Shown: positions 11,925 through 24,024, counted from the first letter of the stretch. The stretch: 64,000 bases of DNA from Zelopaecilomyces penicillatus (GCA_005765155.1 VCCP01000001.1:1364001-1428000); one strand, 5' to 3'. The notes: generated from the letters alone by a model not told the origin. Numbers and translations: made by a program.

Positions 11925-12526
11925 TTATCCAGGGCCAATCTTGGGCATGTCGTGATGCTCGCTCAGTTTGGAAAGGTACGTATTGAGTTCCTCGACGCGT
12001 TCCTTGTGTGTTTTGAGCAGTTCTGGTCGAGACCCTGATGTCTTGGCCATGTCAAGGAGCTAGAAAATGGTATGTTAGTCAGATGTCGCATTGCGCTCCC
12101 ATGGACAGGCTCTACAAAAAAGACCAAAAAAAAAACTAAAAAAGCGAAAAAAGAATAAATACGCACTCTCTTTCTCCTCGCTTCCTCGTGTCGCCGCTCT
12201 GCCTCCGTTTTCTGCACCATGGGCAACCGTTCATTGTCATTGTCATCGTCATCATCCTGTGCCTCTTCTCCAGACGCTTCTCTATTCGGGCTCTTCTTCC
12301 TCTTTTTGAGCGCAGAAGCAGAAGCATCATCATAATCGCCATTGTCGTCGTGGCCGTCTGCCAAAGTATCCCGTTTCACGAGCGCGACGGAGCTTTCATC
12401 GCCTGTTGCGAGGTTCTTTTCCAAGTCGGTCTTGGCGGACTTCTTCTTCTTCTTTTTGCCAATCTTGGCGCCTTTGAGCTTCAGAGCGCCGCCGCCACTG
12501 ACGACAGTGTAGTCGTCTGAAGGCAT
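11925..12526 (-). CDS. FAM32A-like protein (DUF1754)
   Basis: Exons 12526-12167 and 12059-11925 on the minus strand join in phase 0 across a 107-nt intron with a GTGCGT donor and a TTCTAG acceptor, giving 164 residues. The start MPSDDYT, the lysine run after GALKLKG, the conserved KTEAERRHEEARRKR helix and the C-terminal THKERVEELNTYLSKLSEHHDMPKIGPG block match the FAM32A/DUF1754 family end to end. Human FAM32A is a spliceosome component that contacts the exon junction in the catalytic complex; a similar nuclear splicing role is likely here. The acidic middle region (about 85-100) is low complexity. Without splicing the conserved C-terminal block would be lost, which supports the model. Confidence 0.9.
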
Positions 12527-13485
12527 TTGGGGCCGGACGGGGTTTAACTTTGGCGAGGGAAATAGGTAGGTAGTTGAATGGGGTGGTGGAAAGGGAATGA
12601 GTAGTTGGAGGGGCGGCTGTTGGATATGGATATGTCGAATTGGAGTGGCGCAGCGATGGGCTGTGGCTTGCAGTTTTGTTCGGTGTGGCTATCGGACGAT
12701 CGGAGGTGGGTCAATCTCTGTGCCAAGAAGAGCTTCCTTTCCCGTTTGCATATACAATTCTCCTCCGATGGGATGCACAGCTGTGGCTATACAAAGTCAA
12801 TGCTACTGTTTTGTAACTATAACATTGGTTTATCCTCTCAAAACCCTGAAGAACAGCATGTAACCTCCTGAAAGCATCATATAAAACCTGTAAGTTAGCT
12901 ACCTGATTCCGGGACGGCAGTAGTCAAATTACCTAAGCGGCAGTGTGGGCTTCCTGTGGGTAGCATCGGTAGGTGCTAGCCAACTACAGCCAACTAAAAG
13001 CAGTCGCAAGGGGGGCCGCCCCGTGCTAATATCGTCACTGGTAGTTATTAGGGATCGGCCCAGCCAGGGACGTGCAAACTCCATCATCTCGCATTCTTCT
13101 TCTCCCTCTCCTTTTTGTTCTTGGACACTGCGAATGACAATTAGCTCCATGTATTTGTCCAGGACTTAATGCGACAGACACGACTATAGTCTTACTCACG
13201 ACGTATACATTTTCTCTTTTACTCCAGCGGCTCAGAGTAAGCTGTGATCTCAAGCTCACTACGAATTCCCCTCCCTGGTCAACCAGACGTCAAAAGTCAC
13301 GCGACCCCGAAAGATCCCGACTTCTTTGGCTGCGCACGCACTGTTTCTGTTCTCGTTATGGGCTTTATTTGAGACCCCTTCGATCGAAAACATATTAGAC
13401 ATTGGCCCCGACCCAGCGTACGATACCTCTTCGCAAGTGTTCGGAAGCTCAAGCCTCTTGCCTCAGAGGCTACACATCATCAGAT
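12527..13485. other. Intergenic, divergent promoters
   Basis: Between the FAM32A-like gene (-) and the amino-acid permease (+). No supported ORF. It should hold both promoters; no confident element was identified. Confidence 0.6.
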
Positions 13486-15379
13486 ATGCCCCTGCAGCCG
13501 CACTCGCGAGACTCTCTGGAGCTCGCGTCGCTGGCTAGCTCAAGCGTTCTTCACGATGGCGCTGCCTCAGAAGTTTCCTCACGCCCCAGTATTTCGAGCT
13601 CTCGCAGATTATCCCTAGTACAGGAGGAGGATCCGCTAGACGACAGCAATCCAGCTGGAAGGGGCCGGTTAGATCGCTCATACTCGGTATCATCAGCGTT
13701 TGACTTTGCAGGCAATTTGTTTCCATTGAGTTCAACAGCTGGGGGCAGTGGATATGCGCCGATTGGGGCACCGACATCAGCTGGACGGTCGGGTGGTGGG
13801 CTAGGAGGAGGCTCGCTTGAAAAGCACAAAACCATTACATATTTAAACGGGTTGTCGCTGGTTGTGGGCCTAATCATCGGCTCGGGCATCTTCTCCTCAC
13901 CTAGTCAAGTGAGTTCCAAGGTCGGGTCTGCCGGTGCGGCGTTGATTGTGTGGGTTGTTGCTGGTATCCTGGCTTGGACAGGTGGCGCCTCTTACGCTGA
14001 GCTGGGTGGCGCGATTCCCCTGAATGGCGGCTCTCAGGTTTATCTCGCCAAAACGTTTGGCGAGCTGGCCGGGTTTCTTTTCACCTGGGTTGCTGTTCTA
14101 GTTTTGAAGCCTGGTAGCGCTGCCATCATTGCCATTATCATGGGGGAGTATTTCGTCCGAGGTATCATCGGCGCCGAAGCCGAAACGATAAACCCATGGA
14201 TCAGCAAAGGGGTTGCACTGGTGGGAATCAGCTTGGTCACGTTTATCAACTGCCTTTCGACACGAATTGGAACCCGCGTCAATGACATGCTCATGTTCTT
14301 GAAGTTTGTGGGCCTCATTGGCGTTACAGTTACCGGTATCGTTGTTGCTATTACGGGGTATTCTTTCAAAGGAGATGCCAGCTCGGAGTGGAAGAGCCAC
14401 GATTGGTTCAAGGGGACGTCATATGATGTATCAAACTGGGCCCTGGCACTTTATGCTGGCTTGTGGGCCTTTGATGGATGGGACAACGTGAGTTTCCACC
14501 CAACCTGGACTCGATCATGACAGCAGGGCATAGCTAACCAAAGAGCAGACCAACTATGTCGTGGGCGAGTTCCGTAACCCAAGCAGAGACCTTCCACGAG
14601 TCATCCACACGGCCTTGCCACTAGTCATTTTATCCTACGTTCTCGCCAATGTAGCCTATTTCCTCGTTCTTCCGCTTGACGCAATCAACAAGACCAATAC
14701 TGTAGTCGTCATGTTCGGATCTAAAGTATTTGGCCCAGCAGGAGCTCTTGTGTTTGCACTCGTCGTCAGTGCTAGTTGCTTCGGTGCCCTCAATTCATCC
14801 ACTTTCACGGCTAGTCGGCTCATCTACGTGGCCGGAAAGGAGGGTTACATCCCAACATTATTTGGCAGCCTTGGAGTTGGCACTGGCGAGGAGCACAGTC
14901 TGTCCACGCAGCGAACACGAAGCTGGTTTTCAAAGAGGCTGCGCTCTTGCGTCGGCGATGAAGATAGCGGTCTTTTCTTCACTCCTGTTTATGCCCTTTT
15001 GCTCAATTTTGCCCTCACCGCTGCGTACTGCATTGTCGGCGAGTTTGGCACACTTTTGACCTTTTATGGAGTTGCTGGCTATACGTTTTATTTTGTCACA
15101 GTTCTAGGTCTGATCGTGTTGAGAGTGCGCGAGCCTAACCTTGAGCGACCTTACAAGACGTGGATCACAACGCCCATCATCTTCTGCTGCGTCAGTCTCT
15201 TCCTTTTGAGCAGAGCTGTATTCGCAGAACCCCTACAAACGCTTATCGTTGTCTTCTTCGTGCTTGCCGGCATCCCTGTCTTCTTTTGGCGCATAAGCGG
15301 CCGAGATCAGGTGGTGCTGCGAAGACTTGGTGCGGCTGCAGCCGTGGAGAAACCATGGTGGCAGTTTTGGAAACGATGA
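13486..15379 (+). CDS. Amino-acid permease, APC superfamily (LAT/MUP-type)
   Basis: Exons 13486-14487 and 14549-15379 join in phase 0 across a 61-nt intron (GTGAGT...GCAG) and give 610 residues. The start is the ATG of MPLQPHSRD; the open frame upstream has no earlier ATG. The first ~115 residues are Ser/Gly-rich and cytosolic. The APC core follows: LNGLSLVVGLIIGSGIFSSPS is the TM1 signature with the GSGIF unwound helix, then about 12 membrane segments, the GLWAFDGWDN-TNYVVGE motif of the LAT/high-affinity methionine permease group spanning the intron, and SASCFGALNSSTFTASRLIYVAGKEG near TM8. It most resembles fungal Mup1/Mup3-like methionine permeases and y+LAT carriers; the substrate cannot be read from sequence. 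Plasma-membrane location is inferred. Confidence 0.9.
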
Positions 15380-16061
15380 TTAATGACGTTATTTTCTTAT
15401 TATCTTGTTTTGGCCTAAGAACAGAAGAGGAGATAATGTCTGATTTTGAGATGAGAATCACGTTGGGCTCTGGTTAAGCCTGTACAACTGTTTGATTTGG
15501 ATGAGAGCCTCGCAAGCATCACTAGAATGAGCGTGGGTTGGGCATGCGGAGTTTAGTGAAGGGAAAAAGCGATATCCCCACTTGTTACAAAATATGCTTG
15601 ATGACAGATTATATAATTAATTCTATGCCGCAGGATAGTTCCTGAGGCTGTTTCAGCGATTTAATTACCTTCACAGCCATTGCTGAGTCTTATTTGACGT
15701 TGAGATTCACATCTGAAAATCAAAGATTTACAACGATTTGAAAGTCCAAAATTTGGAACAAAAAAAAGGAGATTCATTGTATTATTAACATGGAATACAG
15801 CTATGCGTCCATGCGAGTTTTTACATATTTCAGTCATAGTTTTCATCAACCATCTTGACAAAGCAGCCAGGCAATGTCATGTTAGCCAAGCGACCTGATG
15901 TTGTATCCAACCAACCACGCATTATGTCCAAGCCAGGGGCAAGGCCGTTGGGACTTTGATATCTGCAACACCTCTTCGCCCCCGCATTTATATAACCGTG
16001 TCTGTTTACTGTAGTGTTTTTTGCTTGTTTGTGTTTTTTGTCAGGGGTTTCTGCTTTCGAT
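15380..16061. other. Intergenic between convergent permease and fdh
   Basis: 3' flanks of two convergent genes. AT-rich; the open frames seen are shadows of formate dehydrogenase or random. Confidence 0.6.
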
Positions 16062-18069
16062 TTACTTCCTCTGTCCATAAGCCTTGGTGGCATAGTCACC
16101 ACCGTGAACGATGAGGTCCTCAGGTCGGTAGTCATACTTCTTGGTGAAGTAGCTGTTGAGGATGGACTTGACGCCGTTGGCGTAGCGCTTCTGGGCGTCG
16201 AGAGAGGTGCCAGACATGTGGGGGACCATGGCGTTGCCGCCGCCGAAGGGGTTCTTGACAGTGCGCAGGGGGTGGTCGCTGGGAGCGGGTTGAGGGAACC
16301 AGACATCACCGCCGTATCCGGCGAGGTGGCCTGACTTGACGGCCTCAGCGACGTCCTCCTTGACGACGATGGCGCCACGGGCGGTGTTGATGAGGTATGA
16401 GCCTGAAGGGGTTGTTAGTTTCAAAGAACATCAACACTTTGGCGGGGGGGTGCTTGGATGGACGGGCGAGGATAGTCTTACCCTTCTTCATCTTGCTGAT
16501 GAGCTCCTTGTTGAAGAGACCCTTGGTCTTCTCGTGGAGAGGGCAGTTGATGGTAACGATGTCACACTGGGCCAGCAACTCCTCGAGGGTATCGACGCGG
16601 CGGCAGCCAATCTCCTTCTCGACCTCGGCCGACAGGGGCTGGTAGTCGTAGTAGAGAAGCTCCTTGCAGTCGAAGGGCTTGAGACGGCGCAGCACACGCT
16701 CACCAATGCGGCCAACGGCGACGGTGCCGACAACCTTGCCCTCGAGGTCGTACTCCTGCTTGGCGGCAGCAGCGACATCCCACTCTCCGCGCTCAATCTG
16801 CTCGTGGGCAGGGACGAAGTTACGGATGAGGACGAGGATGGTCATGACAACGTGCTCGGCGACAGAGACGACATTGCTGCCGGTGACCTCAGCAACAGTG
16901 ATGCCGCCATTGGTCTTGTTGGCAGCGTTGAGATCGACGTGGTCGGAGCCAATACCGGCAGTGACGGCGAGCTTGAGGTTCTTGGCCTTGGCGAGACGCT
17001 CGGCAGTCAGATATCCGGGGTGGAAACTAGAGCGTTTGTTAGTTCTTTGCTGTCTGTATCATCAAGGGCAAGATCTGATCCCTTCATTGGCGACGGCTAT
17101 AGCCTGTTTTCCATCACAATCGTATATGGACGACAATGGACGACAGAGGCCAGCGCGTCATGAAGTAATTTGGGGACCACACTATACGTACGGTGTAGTG
17201 ATGATGACCTCAGCATCGACGAGCTCCTGGTCAAACTTGGAGTTCTCGCCCTCCTTGTCGGAGGTGGTGACGAGTGTGTGACCCGCGTCCTCGAGCCACT
17301 TGCGAATACCGAGCTCGTTCTCAGTGGTGCCGAGCATCTCGGGGACCTGTGTGGAAGCCGGGCCGGCACGTTAGCGGGTCTGAACTTTGACGAACCAGAG
17401 CAATGCATGACATGATGAATTGGAACGGTTGGGTCCTGATCCGCCTCTCCGCATTGGAGGGCAGTTGTGGACTTGGGTGTGCATTTAGGTGTGGATGGAT
17501 GGAGAGCTTTTGTTGGCCACCCCGCATCTCCCTCAGGGTTTGGGCCGAAGGTGGGATTAGAGCCCATGCCGCCAATCGACGCTAGCCAAAGCAAACCAGA
17601 AGAAATGCAACATGATAGTCTCTTCCATGCTCTGCCATCCGGGGGGGGGGGGGGGGGGGGGCAATTGAAATGGCGATCTTCATTAGGGGGTTCGGAGGTT
17701 GTGTAGAGGAGTCTTTGAAAACAAAGCGGAGGGAGGGATAGCAAGAGAGAGAATAGAAATCGGTAGACTTACATCCTTGGCGTGCTGGCCACCATCATAG
17801 AGGACGAGGAGAACTTTGACCTTTTCGCGCGAGGAGGTTAGCAAACGAAGAGACGAAGGCAGTGCAGAGCATTGGCTGGCCAATGGCTTCATGCTGTTGA
17901 CGGCAACGGCGGCTCGGGCCCTCGACGGCGCGTGGCGGGCAGCAACAGCAGCGAGACGAGGGCCATAGAGAGAAGAAGCTGACAACGATGAAGAAGAAGT
18001 AGAGAAAAGGGCAGCAGCTCGAGGAGCTACAGGAAGGGCACGGGAAAGGGGCCGGAGAGCAAGTACCAT
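16062..18069 (-). CDS. fdh1: NAD-dependent formate dehydrogenase, with mitochondrial presequence
   Basis: Four minus-strand exons, 18069-17773, 17346-17192, 17026-16482 and 16402-16062, join in frame to 445 residues. It oxidises formate to CO2 with NAD+. Seen: the VLYDGGQHAKD start of the FDH fold, FHPGYLTAERL, TAGIGSDHVDLNAAN, the NAD-binding TVAVGRIGERVLRRL, NTARGAIV (catalytic Arg about 341), FPQPAP and PHMSGTS (catalytic His about 394), then the C-terminal GGDYATKAYGQRK. The first ~80 residues are Arg/Ser/Ala-rich with no acidic residues early (MVLALRPLSRALPV...), typical of a mitochondrial targeting peptide and absent from the shorter cytosolic fungal enzymes. Intron 1 is unusually long (426 nt) and carries a 21-nt homopolymer. 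A TATA box lies about 90 bp upstream. Confidence 0.94.
17641..17661. repeat. G21 homopolymer inside fdh intron 1
   Basis: Twenty-one consecutive G on the plus strand, so C21 in the fdh pre-mRNA. It lies about 295 nt from the intron 3' end, too far to be the splice-site polypyrimidine tract. Length may be uncertain because homopolymers are hard to sequence. Confidence 0.85.
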
Positions 18070-20396
18070 TTTGACGGATTGAGAAAGATTCTTTGATTTG
18101 AAGTTGTTTCGATGTAAGTTCGACGCTGGAAAGCTCGCCGGCGAGACGGGGAAGTTTATATAAGAGTTGGGAAAATACGGTAGAAGAACGGATAGGATAT
18201 TTGGGTTAAAAGAGAACACCACACACTAGAAACATTCCTCTCTTGGGGGAAAGGCGCGCCATAGCCTGATATTTATGCTTTCCAGACCGAAACATGACGC
18301 GGACATTACCATTGGCCATCTTTTCTCTTTGCCCACCCCTCCTTGCGTGTGTCTATCTGTCCATCTGTCTGTTTGTAAGGCATCGATGAATGGTCTCGCC
18401 CCCTCCCCCTATCTGCACGTCCAACCCTCAGATGCGCGTTTCTGCTTGTGCCACGAAAGAAGAACCCACTCAGTCCGCCCATCCGGGGAGGGGTTGAATG
18501 AAAGGTAACGCGCAGCATCAGCAAGTACCTACCTAGCATCAGCATCAGCTCGGAGCTGTTGCGTAAGAGACTCCGGAGCTTTCAAAATGTCCAATGGACC
18601 AAGCTAGAAGGGGGAGCAAGTCCCACTCTCGCAGCCGCTTCGGCATCTTTTTTTGCTGGCTACCTCTTCTCGGAGCCTTGTTCCGCACGGTCTCTGGCAT
18701 CGGGGTTGTTTGTACGCGCTCAAGTGTCATGTTTGCCTCTTCCTGCAATTACCGAGAGGGGTAGCCGCTGCTTGTTCGAGCTCAACGCCGGAGGACTATT
18801 GCCTGCTGCGTCGTCCTGTGTCCGTGTGTGTGCAGAGTGCAGAGTGGTGCAGTGTCCAGAATGGCGAGTGAACCTCATGGAGGAATCTCGGTGTCTCGGC
18901 GTTGGAGCTCCCCCTCCTGCTGGGCTCTGGGCCTCCAGCCTTCCTAGTGTCGGGATTGCCACTGAATGGACGCTGTAGTGGGGTAGCTTGGCAGAGCTGG
19001 AGCCCCTGGAAGCTGGTCTTCAGCGCCACGAACGCCCGCCTGGGGGAGCTGGAAGGCTTAGAGCGGGGTCGGAATCACGGCGAAGCGGGGTGGTGGGCCA
19101 TTGGCAACTAACGGGAACAATATCAGTGAGCGGGGTTCAAGCTACTGTTTGGATGATTTCTTAGGTAATGCTCCTTCCTGATGATGCAAGAGTCTATTTA
19201 TGGGAGGTACTCAGTTAGGTAATGCCTTCCAATCTCGAGACTCAGCAGCAAGCTACCAGATGTCCTTGTTTCTCCTCTTTGGGAAAAGAAATATCGATAT
19301 ATAATCACCCCACAACGCTATGAGACCGCTATGCGGCGCCATGGCTTTCTCTCAACATCTGAAATCAATGCCTGCCGCTATGAGTTCATCCCTCTTTCTC
19401 TCTTCATTCTCATATGATTCATATCCTTCGTGCATGGAGGGCGCATAGCTGCGTCTGCCGTCGATGGGCAAAGGCGCAACTGTCACACGCAGAACCCCAT
19501 ACTGCAGCTTCCGCATCCCTCATACACGACTTGAGACAAAGAACACGTACACACACCATACAGTACCAACAAATACTTCCTACATGACGGTCAAGTCCGC
19601 ATATGGCCTGTCCGTTGTCTCTTTTCGAAGAGGGGTCGAGAGTTGAGACCACAACCAGAAGATTTGCATTATCTGCATCAGCCTCCAGCCCTAGCATCCA
19701 ACACACACCCAAACCGCCTGTCTCTGTATCACAGACCGAGATATCCAATCACCTCTTTGCTTGTTCGTCCACGCAGATCAATTATCAGTTCTCAACACGA
19801 CGAACAAAAACTTGAGACATTCTTTTGCTGCCAGAGACCATATCAAGCACGCCCTCCTCAAGCTACCAACTCAACCGTGCGCCGCGTGCATTTACGTCTG
19901 CATCAGACAAATCTACAAGAAACTCCCAAGCCAACAGCCACAGCCCAACCCATCAAGGTCGCATTCATGTGGGTCACTGTGCAAGCTAGCAATGCAAAAC
20001 CGCGCTCGACGCTCCTCCTTTCTAACTCCTAGCTCTCTCGGGACAACTTGTCCGCTGCGGGGGACTTTGGCTATATAGGGCGAACCAACTGTTCGGATTA
20101 GATGCGTTCTCCAGGTGTGGGTGGCATTCGTCCACCACGATATGTAAATGAACTGACATCGCGATTTCATCATGCCAGTTGTAGCCAGAAGAAAGACGAG
20201 GTTAAGAAAGGCGTCAATTATGGAGTATCAAGGTAAGAGAAACAGAAAACCATGGCGACTGAACAAACATCTTAACAACCAATATCCCAACTTCCCAAAC
20301 CCAATGAAAACATCACAGATCCCCGATCCCCTTCTCAAGACTCCAACATATCTCTACTTCGCACACATGAGCAGACGGTGCAGTACAAGTGACCAT
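18070..20396. other. Gene-poor region, 2.3 kb
   Basis: Contains the fdh promoter at its left end and the 3' flank of the YCII gene at its right end. Open frames up to about 140 codons occur but have proline/arginine-biased translations with no family character. Nothing else is supported. Confidence 0.55.
18155..18162 (-). promoter_or_regulatory. TATA box of formate dehydrogenase
   Basis: TATATAAA on the coding (minus) strand lies about 86-93 bp before the fdh start codon. A strong TATA box with a short leader fits a highly or inducibly expressed metabolic gene. Confidence 0.6.
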
Positions 20397-20858
20397 TCAA
20401 TTTCCAACTTCCTTCTCCGCTAGATCCCGCACCCTCTCCGCCACCTGCAGCCTCAACCGATTCTCCCTCTGCCTCATCTCCTTGGTAAACACCTCGCCCA
20501 TATCATCGGCGTCACCAATGCGCCGCACCACGATCTCTCCCATGGGCATTGGAACCTTCTTTGCCCATTCGAGCGCCTCCTCGGCGTCCTTTGTCTGCAC
20601 CATCCACCAGCCACAAACGTGTGCCTCGGCGGCAACGTCAAAGGGGCCTTTGGTCACTGATGGCGCCTTGTCGGGTGAGTATGTGAGCCGGTAAGAGTCG
20701 ACGGACGTGGGGCGGAAGCCTTCGCCGCCGAGGAGGACGCCGGCCGCGTTCATATCTTCGTTGAATTTGTTCATGACCTCGAGGATGTCGCCGGGGACTT
20801 CAATTGAGTCGCCCTCTGCCATGGGGTCAGCCTTAAGGAGAAACATGAATCGAGGCAT
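20397..20858 (-). CDS. YCII-related domain protein (DGPF type)
   Basis: A single-exon minus-strand frame of 153 residues starting MPRFMFLLKAD, the usual opening of fungal and bacterial YCII/DGPF proteins. The fold is a small ferredoxin-like dimer. Visible family traits are the FNEDMNAAGVLLGGEGF helix, the SVTKGPF motif corresponding to DGPFAETKE of relatives (here degraded to KGPFDVAAEA), the CGWWMVQTKDAEEALEWAKK strand-helix unit and the MGEIVVRRIGDADDMGEVFT end. Related bacterial proteins are often paired with sigma factors or act as small hydrolase- or dehydratase-like enzymes; the fungal function is unknown. Intronless and bacterial-like in family distribution, so an old transfer is possible but not shown. 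Confidence 0.85.
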   Translation of the reverse strand: MPRFMFLLKADPMAEGDSIEVPGDILEVMNKFNEDMNAAGVLLGGEGFRPTSVDSYRLTYSPDKAPSVTKGPFDVAAEAHVCGWWMVQTKDAEEALEWAKKVPMPMGEIVVRRIGDADDMGEVFTKEMRQRENRLRLQVAERVRDLAEKEVGN

Positions 20859-22154
20859 GATGCAGTATGTGTGTTATGCTTGAGCACAGTTGATTTGTAG
20901 TGATGCTGATTGAAATTTGTAGACAGCAATTGAGTATTGCAGCAAGCGTGATGATTGCAGCTTTAAGTCCGAGTTAACAAGGCAATAAGGTTGGTGATTT
21001 TTTATCAATCAATGTAAAATGTTCTAGCTGAATGCTCCCTCAACGTCACTTTATACTCATCTCCGCCTCCTCACTTTCACATATATAACAAAAGCTGCCT
21101 AGCTAGATGAACCCCTCACGACCAGCGTGAGGGGATCCAGTAGCTGAATTAGAACCAAGCATCCATAAGTTGGGTTCATATTCACGCCCTAAGTGTGTAA
21201 TTCCGTTCCCAACCCCGCGTTACGTGTAAAGGAAAATTCGTAGACAGTTGAGTTGATTCGATCGCATTTCTCGCGTTTCCTAGGGCGGCGCGGGAACCAG
21301 GACCTGGCCTGCTATATGGCCAGGCAGCATCTCCAATTTCCCCGCGAAGAAGTAAGCATAATACTCGTCGGCTTGTTTGTTAGTGCACTTCAGCCTGGCC
21401 GTGTGGCGCAATTGGCTTTTCCCCTCTATAACTTGTGGTTTCTTGATCGTGTATTCGCTCCCTCGGCCTTGGGTTTGTCCGCTGCTGATTACTTACTTTC
21501 GCTTGGATGAATCCAAGCTGGTCTTTATTTTGGAGCGGATTGTGAGCTAATAGGAGAGAGAGTGTTTCACGCATTCATAACAAGGTGGAGGAATACAAAA
21601 TCATTATGAAATGACCTAGAATTTATATGATTAAAAAGATGTTTTGCTACTTATCAGTACGAAGTGAGAGTAAAAAAAAATAGTTTATTGCTAACTACTT
21701 GGTTGTTATGCATATTTTGCAGCTTGGAAAGGCAAATCGGATCCTCAGCAAACGGTCTCTAGGGTACGTCAACCACCTTGGGTAATTACGGCGTGGGGAA
21801 GCTTGTTTGTTGCATTGTTTAGGTACGCCTGCGTCCTACAGGTGCTGCTTGCTGCTGAGACAATGCATGAAGCAAGCAGGTGCTGGATTTTTAGTCATCT
21901 GACTCATGTTAGTCGTGTATAGTTTTGTGATTGTTTGATGGTGGTGTTCGCCAGCAATGAAGACAGGAGGCAAAAGTGGCCTCCCCACCGGTTCTGAGTG
22001 ATGTAGATGAGTTTAGTCTTACTACTACTTAATGGTTCTCCTTCCATTCAAACAGGGCTTGTAACGTCATTTCATATGTGATTGATGTTTTCATCAACTA
22101 AAAAGGCAATGCATCAATGACATCTACACGAAGGGCAAAAAAAAAGATTTCAAA
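20859..22154. other. Intergenic left of tRNA-Val
   Basis: Promoter side of the YCII gene. It holds a perfect 9-bp hairpin at 21112-21134 about 255 bp upstream of that gene. No coding region is supported. Confidence 0.55.
21112..21134. repeat. Perfect inverted repeat, 9-bp arms, 5-nt loop
   Basis: CCCCTCACG (21112-21120), ACCAG, CGTGAGGGG (21126-21134). GC-rich arms make it stable. It lies in the upstream region of the YCII gene. Nine-bp arms are near what chance allows in a window of this size. Confidence 0.8.
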
Positions 22155-22227
22155 GGTTCTACCCGGGCTCGAACCGGAGACCTCTTCGGTGTTAACGAAG
22201 TGTCATAACCAACTAGACCATAGAACC
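22155..22227 (-). tRNA. tRNA-Val, anticodon AAC
   Basis: The minus strand folds as a 73-nt cloverleaf. The acceptor stem pairs GGTTCTA with TAGAACC, the D-arm contains GTCTAGTTGGTTATGAC, the anticodon stem CTTCG/CGAAG encloses the 7-nt loop TTAACAC with anticodon AAC, and the T-arm carries CCGGTTCGAGCCCGG. There is no intron and CCA is not encoded, as usual for eukaryotic tRNA genes. It decodes GTT and, through A34-to-inosine editing, GTC. The gene stands alone in a gene-poor stretch. Confidence 0.95.
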
Positions 22228-23984
22228 GTGTGAGATTTGCACGTTAATAATAATTATAAGTGTGTTCAACTGGAGGATCTTGCTAAACCGACCGCTAGAG
22301 ACTTGGCATTACTAGGGTGCTCGTCACCCACAAGCCATAACCTGGTGCTGGGACGAAGCAAAGTACGCAATTGGGTATAGTAGTTTTCAATCATTGCCTT
22401 GAGTGAAATTATTGATATCTCTAGCAAATTCTTTCTTTCGCAGATGTCTTGATTTCCTCGACAGATCCTGAATAACCCATTGCAAGAAATACGGTGCAGA
22501 GGCCTAAAAATAAATTACGGCGTTGAAATCTCGATTATTCGCAACGTAGATTGCCATAAAATCCACAATCCACATTGCTCCTTGACTAATGCATAGTGCT
22601 GTCATTTGCATGATTAGAAAAATCGACTGGACTGTTACATCATTCCCTATTTTGTGAGGCAATTAATTGAAGAACAGCTTGGTGCTCATGTTAACGGACT
22701 GCCCCTGGCAGAGCTTCGTCATTGGCGGGAATGTAAAATGCCATACGAGCTGTGTGATATGTGGGTGCAGTCAATGTGTGGCCGATGTCATGTATCTCCG
22801 AATGCCTTGCAGCCAAATAAACAGGGCTGGGGTTTCCGGCTTTGTGAACTGACAGAATGCAATGGAGATAGAATGCAGGGATAATTGCTAGAAAGTTTTC
22901 CTTAATTCTGAGCATTACGTATGATTAGCAAGGAATTGGAAAGCATAGCGTGAGTAGAGTAACTCTGCGTTGGAAGGTAGGTATTCCGTAGACATGGACA
23001 AGCCGCAGAAAGCCACTTGAAGCCGAGCACTACGTAGTTTACAATCTCGGATTTTCCATGGGGAGGTTTGAGTTTCTCTCCTTGGTAATATCGCCGTAAT
23101 GGTATGAAATGCAGAAATGATAGATGGTGGATTGGAATATCCCGTTTTATTATTATCCCTTCGTACAAACGGCTTCAGCCTCTCCCGCCGGCATCTCCAT
23201 TGTGGCGTGTGTTGCATGACCTCAAAGTTGCTGACTAGGAGAGGGTCGAGGTGACGGGGTTCGTCTGATGTCTAGTCGCCGTTTTGATCATCCCGTCGGC
23301 AGATATTTTGTTATACGAGAAATGCTAGGTCGAATTGGGGGGGATCTGGCGATGGGTAGGATCGAGGCGCAGGCGAAGAATAGCTGGGGTCAGCTACGGG
23401 AGGGGGGGGGGGGGGGCTAGGGTTGAGGAGGCCACTAGAGGCGATTTTCTCCAGGGTCTTTTTTAGTCATTGTCTGGAATCGGATGCATTGATGGATATC
23501 TAAAGTCGTATGGGTACAGCAGTTGATGGTTCGGCACATGGCCATTCCTCGTATTTCACAATGGGCGCTTGCTAAACTGACCAGGGGAGCTTCCAGACCC
23601 TGGACGAGTACAGAGGTTTGCCTGAGATACAGCTGGCTTTGAGTGTCCATCTCTCGGCCGAGTAGTTGTGATGCTCTGTTTCTGTGCCTACAGACCATCG
23701 TGGACAAGGGTTAGTATAGCTGAACTACCTAGTTGTAGCCATCTTCGTGACTACTGATTAAATGGCAGGCAATAGAGCTGGACTCCTGTGCAATGCGCCC
23801 GTTCTGTAAACGGTATTCGTATTGAGACAATAAACCCGTTCCTAATGATGTTGTTTCGAAGCTCTACCGTGATTAATATCAGGCAATGAAACAGGAGTGC
23901 CGATGATGCCGATCAATTAATCCCGTTGCCACTCGGCCGATGGCTGCAACTTAACGCCATGAACAGGAGCCGCCAGTGCCGGGT

Positions 23985-24024
23985 CGCGGACAAGTTGCCG
24001 TGGTCCGAGACGGACTTGTCCGCG
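23985..24024. repeat. Long hairpin, 11-bp plus 4-bp stem
   Basis: CGCGGACAAGT (23985-23995) pairs exactly with ACTTGTCCGCG (24014-24024), and inside it CCGT pairs with ACGG after a 2-nt bulge, leaving a loop of about 8 nt. The stem is GC-rich. It stands far from any gene, about 1.5 kb before the secreted-protein start. Confidence 0.85.

Noticed and set aside
16336..17163. 275-codon forward open frame rich in Leu/Val/Asp
   Set aside because: Exact antisense of formate dehydrogenase exons, crossing its introns; a codon-bias shadow.
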